In this document: one piece after another, positions 55,099 through 63,815 of the stretch | Position numbering within the stretch: position 1 is the first letter of the stretch | How the letters are laid out: the number at the start of each line of letters is the position of its first letter | NCBI RefSeq assembly: GCF_020164585.1 | Contig: NZ_JAIQZF010000002.1 | Coordinates: forward strand, 124,001 to 188,000 | DNA: 64,000 nt | Source of the DNA: Psychroflexus curvus | Lineage (GTDB): Bacteria; Bacteroidota; Bacteroidia; Flavobacteriales; Flavobacteriaceae | Reading direction: 5' to 3' | Made by a program: the position numbers and the translations under genes | Notes under the pieces: model-generated | What the model was told of the DNA's origin: nothing | The model's input: the letters and a program-made list of their open reading frames with translations, nothing else | Databases searched by the model: none

Positions 55099-57636
55099 AT
55101 GAAAAAAATGCTACTTGGCTTATTCTTAATTATGGGAGTAAGTATTTATGCGCAAAACACTGTAACTGGAACAGTTTTAGACGGTAACATGGGATCTCCA
55201 TTACCTGGAGCCAATGTTATTGTAGACGGCACTAGTAACGGTACAACAACCAATTTTGATGGTGAGTTTACTTTGAATGTCAACGCTACATCAGGTAAAT
55301 TAAAAGTTTCTTATGTTGGTTTTAAGTCAACTACCGTTGAGTTTAACATCGTCAATGGAAGTCAGGTTGACATTGGTGAAATCACGCTAGAAGAAGACGA
55401 TAACGCACTTGAAGAAATTGTAATTACAACGTATTCATTGGCAATCGATCGTCAGACTCCTGTAGCAGTTTCTACTTTAAAGTCTAAAGAAATCGAAACT
55501 CAGATAAGTAGCCAGGAATTTCCAGAGATTTTAAAATCTACTCCAGGGGTGTATGTCACCAAACAAGGTGGAGGTTACGGAGATGCTAATCTAAGATTAA
55601 GAGGTTTCAATTCTGAAAACATTGCTGTGATGATTAACGGTGTTCCTGTTAATGACATGGAAAATGGACGTGTGTACTGGTCTAACTGGGCTGGTTTATC
55701 GGATGTGACTCGTTTTATGCAGGTTCAGAGAGGTTTGGGTGCTTCTAAGGTTGCTGTCCCTTCTATCGGAGGAACGATCAACATTGTGACAAAAACTACA
55801 GATGCCGAAGAAGGAGGAAACTTTTTTGCGACGACTGGTAACGATGGCTACCAGAAATTTGGTGGTACAGTTTCGACTGGACGTATGGACAATGGCTGGG
55901 CAGCTACAATTTCAGCTTCCAAAACAACGGGTAATGGTTTTGTTGATGGAACCTGGTTTGAGGGCTACTCTTACTTTATAAATGTAGCTAAAGATTTAGG
56001 CGAAGATCATCAACTCTCTTTTACAGCTTTTGGTGCGCCACAAAAACACGGTCAACGCCAAAACAGAGAATTAATCAGAACTTTCCAAAGAAGTGAAAGA
56101 GAAATCAAATTCAACCGTGACTGGGGTTACAAAGATGGTCAGGTTACTAGTGTTGAGGACAACTTTTACCACAAGCCTCAAATGTCTTTAAATCACTATT
56201 GGGATATCAGTGATAAAACACAATTATCTACTGCGGTTTATGCCTCGTTTGGTACTGGTGGTGGCGGAGGTTTCTCTGGTGTCAATAAATTTGGTTTAGA
56301 TTCTGATTACAGAGATGGCTTTGCTCAACCTGTCAACTTTGATAAGATCGTAGATGAGAATGTTGCACAGGGCGCTTTAGGATCTGAGACGATTTTGAGA
56401 GATTCAAGAAACGACCACTCTTGGTTTGGTGGCTTGTCTACGTTAACGACAGACTTAACCGATGATATCAAATTATTAGCAGGTCTTGACCTTAGATATT
56501 ATGAGGGAAAACACTTCCAGGAAGTAAAAGATTTATTAGGAGGTCAGTTTTATTTTGATGACTCTAACATAAACAACCCGGTAAATACTGCTGAAGTTGG
56601 AGATAAAATCAACTACTGGAATGATGGAATCGTGCTTTGGGAAGGTGGCTTCGTACAGGCTGAGTACTCAACTAACGAACTATCAGCATTTATTTCTCTA
56701 GCAGCTTCAAACACGTCTTATAAGCGTATTGATTATTTCAATTACGCAGATTCTGACCCAGAACGAGAAACTGACTTTCAAAACTTTTTTGGATATTCAG
56801 CAAAAGGGGGAGCCAACTTCAATATAGACGACAATCAAAACGTTTTTGCTAACATTGGTTATTTTGAAAGAGCACCGTTCTTCAGAGCAGCATTCTTAAA
56901 TTTTAGAAATGACATCAATGAAGGTGCGGAAAACCAAAAAATATTTAGTGCAGAACTTGGCTATGGTTTCAGATCAAGCAAATTTTCCGGAAACTTAAAT
57001 ATTTACCATACACGTTGGAATGATAGAACTTTAACTCAAGGTTTCCAAAACCAGGACGGTACGTTTGGTTCAGCAAACATTTTGGGTGTAAATGCAATCC
57101 ATCAGGGTATTGAATTGGATTTTAGATATAAGGCCACCAATCGTTTAACATTCACAGGTATGGTGTCTTTAGGAGACTGGACCTGGGATAACAATGTAAC
57201 TGATGTTCAAATCTTTGATGATGAACAAAATCTGGTAAGAACTATTGATCTTTATATCGAAGATTTAAAAGTGGGTGATGCTGCTCAAACAACCTTTGCT
57301 TTAGGTTCTCGATACGAAGTGTTTCCTGGAACAAACGTTCGTTTAGATTACAATTTTGCAGGAGACTTCTACGCAGATTTTGATCCAAACTCAAGAACTA
57401 CGCCAGATGCACCACAGTCCTGGAAGGCGCCAGAATTTGGTCTTTTCGATTTCGGCTTAACGCATAACTATAAAATAGGTACATTAAACGGTACTATTAT
57501 CGGAAATGTCAATAACTTATTTAACACTGAATATATTGCTGATGCAAGAAACGGCGCTACTGCAACTGCTTCAGACGCTCTTGTATGGTACGGTTTTGGT
57601 AGAACTTATACAATCGGAACTAAAATTAACTTTTAA
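55099..57636 (+). CDS. TonB-dependent receptor, second unit
   Basis: The 845-aa receptor starts at ATG 55099, where the signal peptide (KMLLGLFLIMGVSIYAQ) nearly copies that of the first receptor. A carboxypeptidase-like regulatory domain follows. The plug has PEILKSTPGVYVTKQGGGYGDANLRLRG split across about residues 145-175, with MINGVPVNDMENG. The barrel ends in WYGFGRTYTIGTKINF. The plug resembles siderophore- and metal-type receptors more than SusC. A lipoprotein gene follows 11 bp later and is probably its surface partner. The substrate is unknown. Confidence 0.92.
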   Translation: MKKMLLGLFLIMGVSIYAQNTVTGTVLDGNMGSPLPGANVIVDGTSNGTTTNFDGEFTLNVNATSGKLKVSYVGFKSTTVEFNIVNGSQVDIGEITLEEDDNALEEIVITTYSLAIDRQTPVAVSTLKSKEIETQISSQEFPEILKSTPGVYVTKQGGGYGDANLRLRGFNSENIAVMINGVPVNDMENGRVYWSNWAGLSDVTRFMQVQRGLGASKVAVPSIGGTINIVTKTTDAEEGGNFFATTGNDGYQKFGGTVSTGRMDNGWAATISASKTTGNGFVDGTWFEGYSYFINVAKDLGEDHQLSFTAFGAPQKHGQRQNRELIRTFQRSEREIKFNRDWGYKDGQVTSVEDNFYHKPQMSLNHYWDISDKTQLSTAVYASFGTGGGGGFSGVNKFGLDSDYRDGFAQPVNFDKIVDENVAQGALGSETILRDSRNDHSWFGGLSTLTTDLTDDIKLLAGLDLRYYEGKHFQEVKDLLGGQFYFDDSNINNPVNTAEVGDKINYWNDGIVLWEGGFVQAEYSTNELSAFISLAASNTSYKRIDYFNYADSDPERETDFQNFFGYSAKGGANFNIDDNQNVFANIGYFERAPFFRAAFLNFRNDINEGAENQKIFSAELGYGFRSSKFSGNLNIYHTRWNDRTLTQGFQNQDGTFGSANILGVNAIHQGIELDFRYKATNRLTFTGMVSLGDWTWDNNVTDVQIFDDEQNLVRTIDLYIEDLKVGDAAQTTFALGSRYEVFPGTNVRLDYNFAGDFYADFDPNSRTTPDAPQSWKAPEFGLFDFGLTHNYKIGTLNGTIIGNVNNLFNTEYIADARNGATATASDALVWYGFGRTYTIGTKINF

Positions 57637-57647
57637 AACAAATTAAA

Positions 57648-58778
57648 ATGAAAAAAATATCTCTCTTAGCAGGCTTATTTTTTAGCTTATTCATCATAAG
57701 CTGTGAGCCAGTAGAAGACATTGAAAACGAAATCAATGCTGAACTTGACAGCGAGCCTGTTGTTGGTGCTGTGGACTACACATTAGTCGAAGAAGATTAT
57801 ACAGATGTTCTGGACCGTAGATTTCCTAATTTTGATAATACAGACCAGGCCAAAGAACTTGTTCCTGTCTTACTTGACGACATGTTCCCATTCTGGGGAA
57901 AGGGTTCTCAGGCATTAGTGACTTACGATTTATATTCACCACAGTTAAGAGTTAGAGACGAAACCACAAGGTATGAGTTGTCCAGAGAAGAATACGATCC
58001 CTATTCAAGATATGGCAACTTTGATGATTACTCTGATATCAAAGATTTCTTAAGCACTAAGTACCCTGATGCTGCAGATGACGATCTCGTTTTATTGACC
58101 TTCAAGTTTTATGATGGTTCTGTAAATACATGGACTCAGGGCTTCATATTTGACGGTTCAAAGTGGAATGAAACCATGAGAGTAACAGATGCTCAGTATG
58201 AAGAAATGGGGCACGGTAGATTCTATAATTTCAATAGTCAGGATCAGGCTGAAACTAAACTTCAAATTCTACTTAACAACTCTGTTTTTTATGAGGAAGA
58301 GATAGTGGAAGGTACAGTTAAAAACATCCTTTACAAGTACTACGATGGCAATGTTAATTTCCAGTTTGCTAATTACATTTATAAAGACAACACGTGGACT
58401 TTATTGACTAACGTAGTTCCAGAAACGCTTCAGTTCGGTCATGATGGTGATACCTGGGTTCCGGATAATACTATTAAGTATGAATTAACTGCAGATGATT
58501 TCAACTTAATAGCTAATGCTTTATCAAGTCAGTACCCTGGCCCAACATCAAGTGCAGGTAACTACGGTAACTTCGACCGTAGACCGGGCAACTCTAATTT
58601 CTGGAGTGATGAGATGATCTTGGAAGCGATGAATGTTGTATTAGAGAGCAAAAATCCTGATGCTGAAAATGGGCAGAAGTATGTCATTACTTATGCTATT
58701 TATAACGGTACTTCTGGTACAGAAACCGTTTACTTAATCAAGGAAGAGGGAAGCTGGATCTACAATCCGGATGCCTAA
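57648..58778 (+). CDS. Modular lipoprotein, likely partner of the TonB receptor
   Basis: The 376-aa protein has a lipobox at LFIISC and an acidic linker. It then has three or four related modules, each with an NFxxxDxAxxxL-like helix and a strand pair containing YYDG or YNG and ending in W (YDGSVNTWTQGFIF, YYDGNVNFQFANYIY, AIYNGTSGTETVYLI). YxLTxxDF phrases precede two modules. No family is assigned with confidence; DUF5017-type proteins have similar phrases. Placement 11 bp after a TonB receptor suggests a surface lid or capture protein, as SusD is for SusC, but it is not SusD-like. Confidence 0.8.
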   Translation: MKKISLLAGLFFSLFIISCEPVEDIENEINAELDSEPVVGAVDYTLVEEDYTDVLDRRFPNFDNTDQAKELVPVLLDDMFPFWGKGSQALVTYDLYSPQLRVRDETTRYELSREEYDPYSRYGNFDDYSDIKDFLSTKYPDAADDDLVLLTFKFYDGSVNTWTQGFIFDGSKWNETMRVTDAQYEEMGHGRFYNFNSQDQAETKLQILLNNSVFYEEEIVEGTVKNILYKYYDGNVNFQFANYIYKDNTWTLLTNVVPETLQFGHDGDTWVPDNTIKYELTADDFNLIANALSSQYPGPTSSAGNYGNFDRRPGNSNFWSDEMILEAMNVVLESKNPDAENGQKYVITYAIYNGTSGTETVYLIKEEGSWIYNPDA

Positions 58779-58800
58779 TATAAATTCAAGCTTATTTTTT

Positions 58801-58833
58801 AAACGAGACTCATTTTGGGTCTCGTTTTTTTTT
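58801..58833 (+). terminator. Intrinsic terminator after the lipoprotein gene
   Basis: A 9-bp stem (58801-58809 with 58819-58827), a 9-nt loop and a T run to 58833 lie 23 bp past the stop. Confidence 0.82.
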
Positions 58834-58895
58834 ACAATTAATTCAAACTTGTCTGAAGTTAAGTTGAGTTTTTTCTTGTAATTTTAGCCAAATCT

Positions 58896-60035
58896 ATGAT
58901 TAACAAGCGCCTTCTTATCAAAAACCTTCTCGCCCATAGTGGCGAGAATAGTTTCTACGACAAGAAACTACGTGTAGATATTGGTTCTAAAGAGGGTAAG
59001 GCCAAATTCTTAAAACACGTTTGCTCCCTTTCCAACACCAACCCAGAAAGCAATGGTTACATCGTTATAGGGGTTGAAGATGAAAACAACCGCATTGTTG
59101 GGGTAGACTTTTTCGATGACAGTAAGATTCAAAATCTGGTCAATGCCTATCTGGAGAATCCACCCGTTGTTTCTTACGAGAATATCCAGTTTCCACACTT
59201 GCCAGAAGACAAGGTGGTGGGATTAGTATCCATACGACCCAAAAGAGACAACAGCATTTGTGCGTTGAGAAAGAACATCTGGAAGTACTGGGGAGGAACT
59301 GTTTTTATGCGGGAAGGCAGCATAAGCAAACCCAAGGTGTTTGACATTGAAATAAAAGATATCAATTCTGAAATTGTCGCTGCTATAGAACAAAACTCTC
59401 AGAATAATATTGAATTAACCCTGGATGGCTTTCATGATTTCATTTTGAAAAGCAGGGATTTCAATCCCAAATACAAAGTCTTTAAAGAATACTTTGTACT
59501 ATGCTGGGCAGCTAAACCGAAATCAGTAGGAGACAAAACCTTTTATTCCAGAGTCAATATCCAATTGATTAACGAGCAGGTCAAGCTCTTTTATTCCGAT
59601 CTTGATGAAGTCGAAATCCAGTACGATGATGATAAATTCGAAATTTTAGAATACGTACAATTAGGACTTCAAAATAAGTTTAAGTACTATCCTTTAGAAA
59701 AAGTGTCGATTCAGTTTAAAGACAATATGCATTACGACATCGAATCGCAACTGGTCTTTCAGCCACCGCAATTCGATCAAAAAACGCTGAGACACTATCT
59801 TAACCATAACGATAGTTTATTGAAAAAGCTTAAAAAGAAGTTAGCCCTGAATTCAGCAGAAAAAAAAGAACTGGTCAATATGTCCACGATATACCTCATC
59901 GCCTATCTTAATGGCTTCGAGAGTTCCCTGGAAAAGCTGGAGGAAGCCAAACCTTTACTGAAACAGATTCAGAAAAAAGCCTATGAACGGCTAAAAGACA
60001 ATATGAGAATTTTACGAAAAATAAAATACAATTAA
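58896..60035 (+). CDS. AlbA_2 (Schlafen-type) domain protein
   Basis: The 379-aa soluble protein has an N-terminal AlbA_2/Schlafen-like domain to about residue 150: an EGKAKFLKHVCSLSNT helix, GYIVIGVEDENNRIVGVD and GGTVFMREGS. The C-terminal part is helical and strongly basic (LKKLKKKLALNSAEKKEL), with no recognised domain. Annotation pipelines often call such genes ATP-binding protein, but no Walker motif was found. AlbA_2 proteins bind nucleic acid and some cut RNA. The stop is 1 bp before the ATG of a phosphatase gene, implying coupled translation. Confidence 0.82.
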   Translation: MINKRLLIKNLLAHSGENSFYDKKLRVDIGSKEGKAKFLKHVCSLSNTNPESNGYIVIGVEDENNRIVGVDFFDDSKIQNLVNAYLENPPVVSYENIQFPHLPEDKVVGLVSIRPKRDNSICALRKNIWKYWGGTVFMREGSISKPKVFDIEIKDINSEIVAAIEQNSQNNIELTLDGFHDFILKSRDFNPKYKVFKEYFVLCWAAKPKSVGDKTFYSRVNIQLINEQVKLFYSDLDEVEIQYDDDKFEILEYVQLGLQNKFKYYPLEKVSIQFKDNMHYDIESQLVFQPPQFDQKTLRHYLNHNDSLLKKLKKKLALNSAEKKELVNMSTIYLIAYLNGFESSLEKLEEAKPLLKQIQKKAYERLKDNMRILRKIKYN

Positions 60036-60036
60036 G

Positions 60037-60771
60037 ATGAGCAGAACATTAGCAATTGGTGATATACACGGAGGTTTTCGCGCTTTGGAACAGGTTTTGG
60101 AACGTGCAGAAGTAACAAAGGATGACCAGTTGATTTTCCTTGGCGATTATGTTGATGGATGGAGCGGAACCCCCGAGTTGCTGTCGTATCTCATTCAGCT
60201 TAAAGAAGAACAGGAATGCATGTTTATAAGAGGCAATCACGACGATTTAGTACTGGACTGGTTTCGCACCGGCGAGTCCAATCCCAAATGGCTGGAACAC
60301 GGTGGGAAAAGTACGATGAAAGCTTATAAAGAAGTGAGTTCAACTGTTAAGAGTCTGCATCGTCAGTTTTTGGAAAATCTGACGAACTATCATATCGATA
60401 AGCAAAACCGACTGTTTTTACACGCTGGATTTGCCAATCTGCATGGACCCGCAGCAGAGTTTTATCCCAACACCGTGTATTGGGACAGATCGCTTTGGGA
60501 AATGGTGAAAGCCATGGACAAGTCACTTTCTCCTGAGGATGATTTTTATCCAACCAGGCTAAAGCTATTCAACGAAATCTATATCGGTCACACACCGACC
60601 ACCCGCATGGGAAAGACCGAGCCGGTAAACTTAGCCAACGTTTGGAACATCGATACTGGCGCTGCCTTTAAAGGGCCTGTCAGCCTTATTGATGTCGATA
60701 CTAAAAAAGTCTGGCAAAGCGATGCTGTGTATGAATTGTATCCCGATGAATCAGGTCGAAATCAGGATTAG
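60037..60771 (+). CDS. PPP-type metallophosphoesterase / Ser-Thr phosphatase
   Basis: The 244-aa protein has the full PPP set: GDIHGG, GDYVDGW, RGNHDD, HAGF and a late GHTPTTR. It resembles bacterial diadenosine-tetraphosphatase or serine/threonine phosphatases of the PrpA type. The substrate (phosphoprotein, Ap4A or RNA cap) cannot be told. It is coupled to the AlbA_2 gene. Its stop codon shares bases with the convergent dxs stop (TTAG at 60768-60771). Confidence 0.9.
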   Translation: MSRTLAIGDIHGGFRALEQVLERAEVTKDDQLIFLGDYVDGWSGTPELLSYLIQLKEEQECMFIRGNHDDLVLDWFRTGESNPKWLEHGGKSTMKAYKEVSSTVKSLHRQFLENLTNYHIDKQNRLFLHAGFANLHGPAAEFYPNTVYWDRSLWEMVKAMDKSLSPEDDFYPTRLKLFNEIYIGHTPTTRMGKTEPVNLANVWNIDTGAAFKGPVSLIDVDTKKVWQSDAVYELYPDESGRNQD

Positions 60772-62651
60772 TGAAGAATTGAAAGAATCTTTTCTTTAAT
60801 TTTTTCTGAAGAAATGCCTGCGATTTCATATAATTCTTGAGTGTCACCGTGTTCAATAAACTGGTCTGGAATCCCTAGTTTGTGTATTTTACCGGTGTAG
60901 TTTCGAGTTTGAGCAAATTCTAAAACCCCATCGCCAAAGCCACCTTTTACAGTGCCATCTTCAATGGTGATGATATGACTGAATTTTTCAAATATGGACT
61001 GAAGCAGGTCTTCATCCAGAGGTTTCAAAAAACGCAAATCGTAATGAGCTATGCTGAACCCGCCTGCATGATTCAGTCGGGCAGGCCCGCCTGCATGATC
61101 CAGTCGGGCAGGCTTGCCTGCATGATTCAGTCGGGCAGGCTTGCCTGCATGATTCAGTCGGGCAGGCCTGCTACCGATAGCTTCAATGCTTTTAGAGACA
61201 TTGCCTGATATACTTCCCAGGCTTAAGACAGCCAGTTCTTCGCCTTCTAAAAGGCATCTTCCCTTGCCTATGTCCAGCTTTTCGAAAGGCATTTTCCAAT
61301 CTTTAATTTCTCCGCGTCCTCTCGGATAACGGATCGCCATCGGCTGTTGTAAATCCTGAGTGGCAGTATAAAGAAGTTGTCTCAGTTCTATAGCATCTGC
61401 CGGAGCAGCGACGATTAAATTAGGAATACAGCGCAAAAATGCCAGATCAAACACGCCGTGGTGAGTGGCGCCGTCATTGCCTACCAGTCCGGCTCGGTCA
61501 ATGCAAAACACAACTGGCAGGTTTTGTATAGCCACATCATGGATCACCTGGTCGTAGGCGCGTTGCAGAAAGGTGGAATAAATAGCACAAAAGACTTTAT
61601 GGCCCTGAGTGGCCATACCCGCCGCAAGCGTGACGGCGTGCTGTTCGGCAATGCCAACATCAAACGCACGGTCTGGAAATTCGCCCATCATGTATTTTAG
61701 CGAACTTCCGGTGGGCATGGCAGGCGTAATGCCAACGATAGCCTCATCTTTTCGAGCCAGTTCCAGTAAAGTCAGGCCAAACACATCCTGAAACTTGGGA
61801 GCTAAGTCTTTGTTGTTTTTTGGAATGACCTCGCCTGTGAATTTATCAAACTTTCCGGGGGCATGGTATTTCACCTGATCCTCCTCCGCCTGTTTTAAAC
61901 CCTTGCCTTTTTTGGTAATGACATGCAGAAGTTTTGGGCCTTTTTTGGTTTTCAGCTTCTCGAATGCTTTTAAAAGTTCAGGTAAATCGTGCCCGTCGAT
62001 GGGGCCTTCGTAGTGAAAGTTAAGCGCTTCAATGATATTATCCTGAGTCGGTTTTTTACCGATTTTAGCTTTGGTCAGATAGGTTTTAAGAGCGCCAACG
62101 CTGGGGTCAATGCCGATGGCATTATCGTTGAGCACAATCAAAAGGTTAGCTTTGGTCACTCCGGCATGATTCAGGCCTTCAAACGCCATCCCGGAGGCTA
62201 TGGAGGCATCACCAATCACAGCGATGTGTTGTTTGTTGAAATCGCCTTTCAACTGAGAAGAAATAGCCATGCCCAATGCAGCTGAGATGGAGGTGGAGCT
62301 GTGACCGGTACCAAAGGTGTCGTAGATGCTTTCTTCACGTTTTGGAAAACCAGAGATGCCGTTAAGCTTTCTGTTGGTTTCAAAACTATCCCGTCGACCG
62401 GTTAAGATTTTATGACCGTAAGCCTGGTGGCCTACGTCCCAGACCAGCAGGTCTTTTGGAGTTTCAAAGCAGTAGTGAAGGGCAATGGTGAGTTCCACCA
62501 CGCCCAGGCTGGCACCCAGATGGCCTTCCTTGGTCGAAACGATGTCTATGATAAACTCCCTTAGCTCCCGGGCTAATTGCTGCAACTGTTGAGTTTCAAG
62601 CTCACGTAAGTCTTCCGGAGAATTTATGTTGGAAAGCAAATCTAAAGTCAT
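60768..62651 (-). CDS. dxs: 1-deoxy-D-xylulose-5-phosphate synthase with an in-frame repeat insertion
   Basis: The 627-aa thiamine-diphosphate enzyme makes DXP from pyruvate and glyceraldehyde 3-phosphate, the entry step of the MEP isoprenoid path. Seen motifs include WDVGHQAYGHKILTGR, GDASIASGMAFEGLNH, and VGIAEQHAVTLAAGMA with the catalytic glutamate. Flavobacterial Dxs is about 590 aa. The excess is a run of four nine-residue units (consensus ARLNHAGKP, about residues 495-530) between EAIG and FSIAHYDLRF, in the linker between the second and third domains. The rest looks intact, so the enzyme is likely active. TAACTTTG sits at 62656-62663, only 4 bp before the ATG. Confidence 0.95.
   Translation of the reverse strand: MTLDLLSNINSPEDLRELETQQLQQLARELREFIIDIVSTKEGHLGASLGVVELTIALHYCFETPKDLLVWDVGHQAYGHKILTGRRDSFETNRKLNGISGFPKREESIYDTFGTGHSSTSISAALGMAISSQLKGDFNKQHIAVIGDASIASGMAFEGLNHAGVTKANLLIVLNDNAIGIDPSVGALKTYLTKAKIGKKPTQDNIIEALNFHYEGPIDGHDLPELLKAFEKLKTKKGPKLLHVITKKGKGLKQAEEDQVKYHAPGKFDKFTGEVIPKNNKDLAPKFQDVFGLTLLELARKDEAIVGITPAMPTGSSLKYMMGEFPDRAFDVGIAEQHAVTLAAGMATQGHKVFCAIYSTFLQRAYDQVIHDVAIQNLPVVFCIDRAGLVGNDGATHHGVFDLAFLRCIPNLIVAAPADAIELRQLLYTATQDLQQPMAIRYPRGRGEIKDWKMPFEKLDIGKGRCLLEGEELAVLSLGSISGNVSKSIEAIGSRPARLNHAGKPARLNHAGKPARLDHAGGPARLNHAGGFSIAHYDLRFLKPLDEDLLQSIFEKFSHIITIEDGTVKGGFGDGVLEFAQTRNYTGKIHKLGIPDQFIEHGDTQELYEIAGISSEKIKEKILSILH
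61062..61169 (-). repeat. Four tandem 27-bp repeats inside dxs
   Basis: Units start at 61062, 61089, 61116 and 61143. Each begins GCCTGCATGAT and ends with a GGGCAGGC phrase, so each forms a hairpin of GCCTGC with GCAGGC. Units differ by one to three bases. The sequence looks like a REP-type palindrome that entered the gene and expanded in multiples of three. Confidence 0.92.
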
Positions 62652-62655
62652 GAGA

Positions 62656-62663
62656 CAAAGTTA
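62656..62663 (-). promoter_or_regulatory. Possible -7 box directly before dxs
   Basis: The minus strand reads TAACTTTG, an exact TAnnTTTG match, ending 4 bp before the ATG. If used, the transcript would start at or next to the ATG. No TTG is seen at -33, so the match may be chance. Confidence 0.3.
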
Positions 62664-62666
62664 CCA

Positions 62667-62761
62667 ATAGTCTGTGAGTTTTTGAGCGATGAGAGAGAAG
62701 TAAAAGTAAGTAAATTTAAAATCTATAGTCTGTGAGTCTTTGAGTTTTTGAGTGATGAGAG
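62667..62761. repeat. Imperfect direct repeat upstream of dxs
   Basis: A 29-bp phrase starting ATAGTCTGTGAGT at 62667 recurs at 62725-62761 with an 8-bp internal expansion (a repeated GAGTCTTT-like word). Copies are 58 bp apart. No coding potential was found. Confidence 0.65.
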
Positions 62762-62862
62762 GTGAGTGAATTATGCGTCATACTAAAGCTGTTTTATTGA
62801 TCTAAAGAAATTTGTTAAGCATAACCATTGGCTAACTTATTAAGATTTTTTTAATGTCATCA

Positions 62863-62886
62863 CCCTTCGATTACACTCAGGACAGG
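62863..62886 (-). repeat. Dispersed REP-like sequence, copy B
   Basis: On the plus strand CCCTTCGATTACACTCAGG then ACAGG. Its reverse complement matches the copy at 35420-35443 at 19 of 24 positions. It lies in the 400-bp interval between the divergent dxs and tonB genes, which otherwise shows only the direct repeat and AT-rich DNA. Confidence 0.55.
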
Positions 62887-63056
62887 CAGAGGAACGGAGG
62901 TCACGAAGAGGACACAAGGTACTACTCACGAATTGAAATCAGCAGGTTTAAAATTTGCTGTCTTTACATTGAAACTATTTTAAGCAGACCTGATTTCTGT
63001 CATAAATTTAAAATTGAGTTTTTCTTAAATTAGTAACAGTTCTAATGCCTAGGATC

Positions 63057-63815
63057 ATGAAAATTAAAAAGTATCCCAAAAAAGACCTTTCCAAGTATAG
63101 TCTTATTTTTTTTCAAATAGGTCTTATCATATCCCTTTCGTTCTCACTTATAATGATAGAACGTAAAACTTACAGAAATGAACACACCGAAACAGAAGTC
63201 TTATATCTCAATTTAATAGAAAAAGAATCTGCACCTATAACAGAAATAAAAAATACTCCACCACCTCCACCTCCAGCCCCGCCGGCGCCTGTTCCTGAGG
63301 TCATTAGGATTGTTGATAATGATTTAGACATACAGGAGGTAAACATAAAATCTACAGAAACCAATCAAAATGAGAGTGTTAACGTAAAAACAACTCAAAA
63401 AACAGGTGAAATTGTGAGCGTGGGAGAAGTGGAAGATGTAGAAGAGGTGATAGAAGACGTGCCTTTTTCAGTGATTGAAACCGTGCCGGTGTTTCCTGGG
63501 TGTGAGGGTCTGAAAAGCAATGAAGAAAGAAAAGAATGCATGAACCGGAAAGTAAATGAATTTATGCATGAAAAATTTGACATGGACATTGCAAGCGATT
63601 TAAAACTCAGCGGAACACATCGTGTATTCATAGGCTTCAAGATCGATCATACAGGATCTATCGTTGACATTGCGGCCAGGGCACCTCACCCAAAATTAGA
63701 GTCTGAAGGTATAAGAGTTGTTAAAATGCTACCTGACATGAAGCCTGGCGAACAACGTGGTCGACCGGTGGGTGTATTATTCTCTTTATCTGTGATTATT
63801 AAAATAATTGATTGA
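63057..63815 (+). CDS. tonB: Energy transducer TonB
   Basis: The product is about 252 aa. It has one N-terminal membrane helix (SLIFFQIGLIISLSFSLIM), a proline-rich spacer (PPPPPPAPPAPVP) and a C-terminal TonB domain (FIGFKIDHTGSIVDIAARAPHPKLESEG). TonB passes proton-motive energy from ExbB/ExbD to outer-membrane receptors such as the two upstream in this window. ATG 63057 gives the family-typical MKIKKYPKKDLSKYS start; an ATG at 63045 is also in frame. exbB and exbD are not present here. Confidence 0.9.
   Translation: MKIKKYPKKDLSKYSLIFFQIGLIISLSFSLIMIERKTYRNEHTETEVLYLNLIEKESAPITEIKNTPPPPPPAPPAPVPEVIRIVDNDLDIQEVNIKSTETNQNESVNVKTTQKTGEIVSVGEVEDVEEVIEDVPFSVIETVPVFPGCEGLKSNEERKECMNRKVNEFMHEKFDMDIASDLKLSGTHRVFIGFKIDHTGSIVDIAARAPHPKLESEGIRVVKMLPDMKPGEQRGRPVGVLFSLSVIIKIID

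Noticed and set aside
61062-61169. CRISPR-like array
   Set aside because: Units are directly adjacent, without variable spacers, and are read in frame inside dxs.
61458-62285. Several plus-strand frames opposite dxs
   Set aside because: All are antisense shadows of the conserved Dxs sequence.
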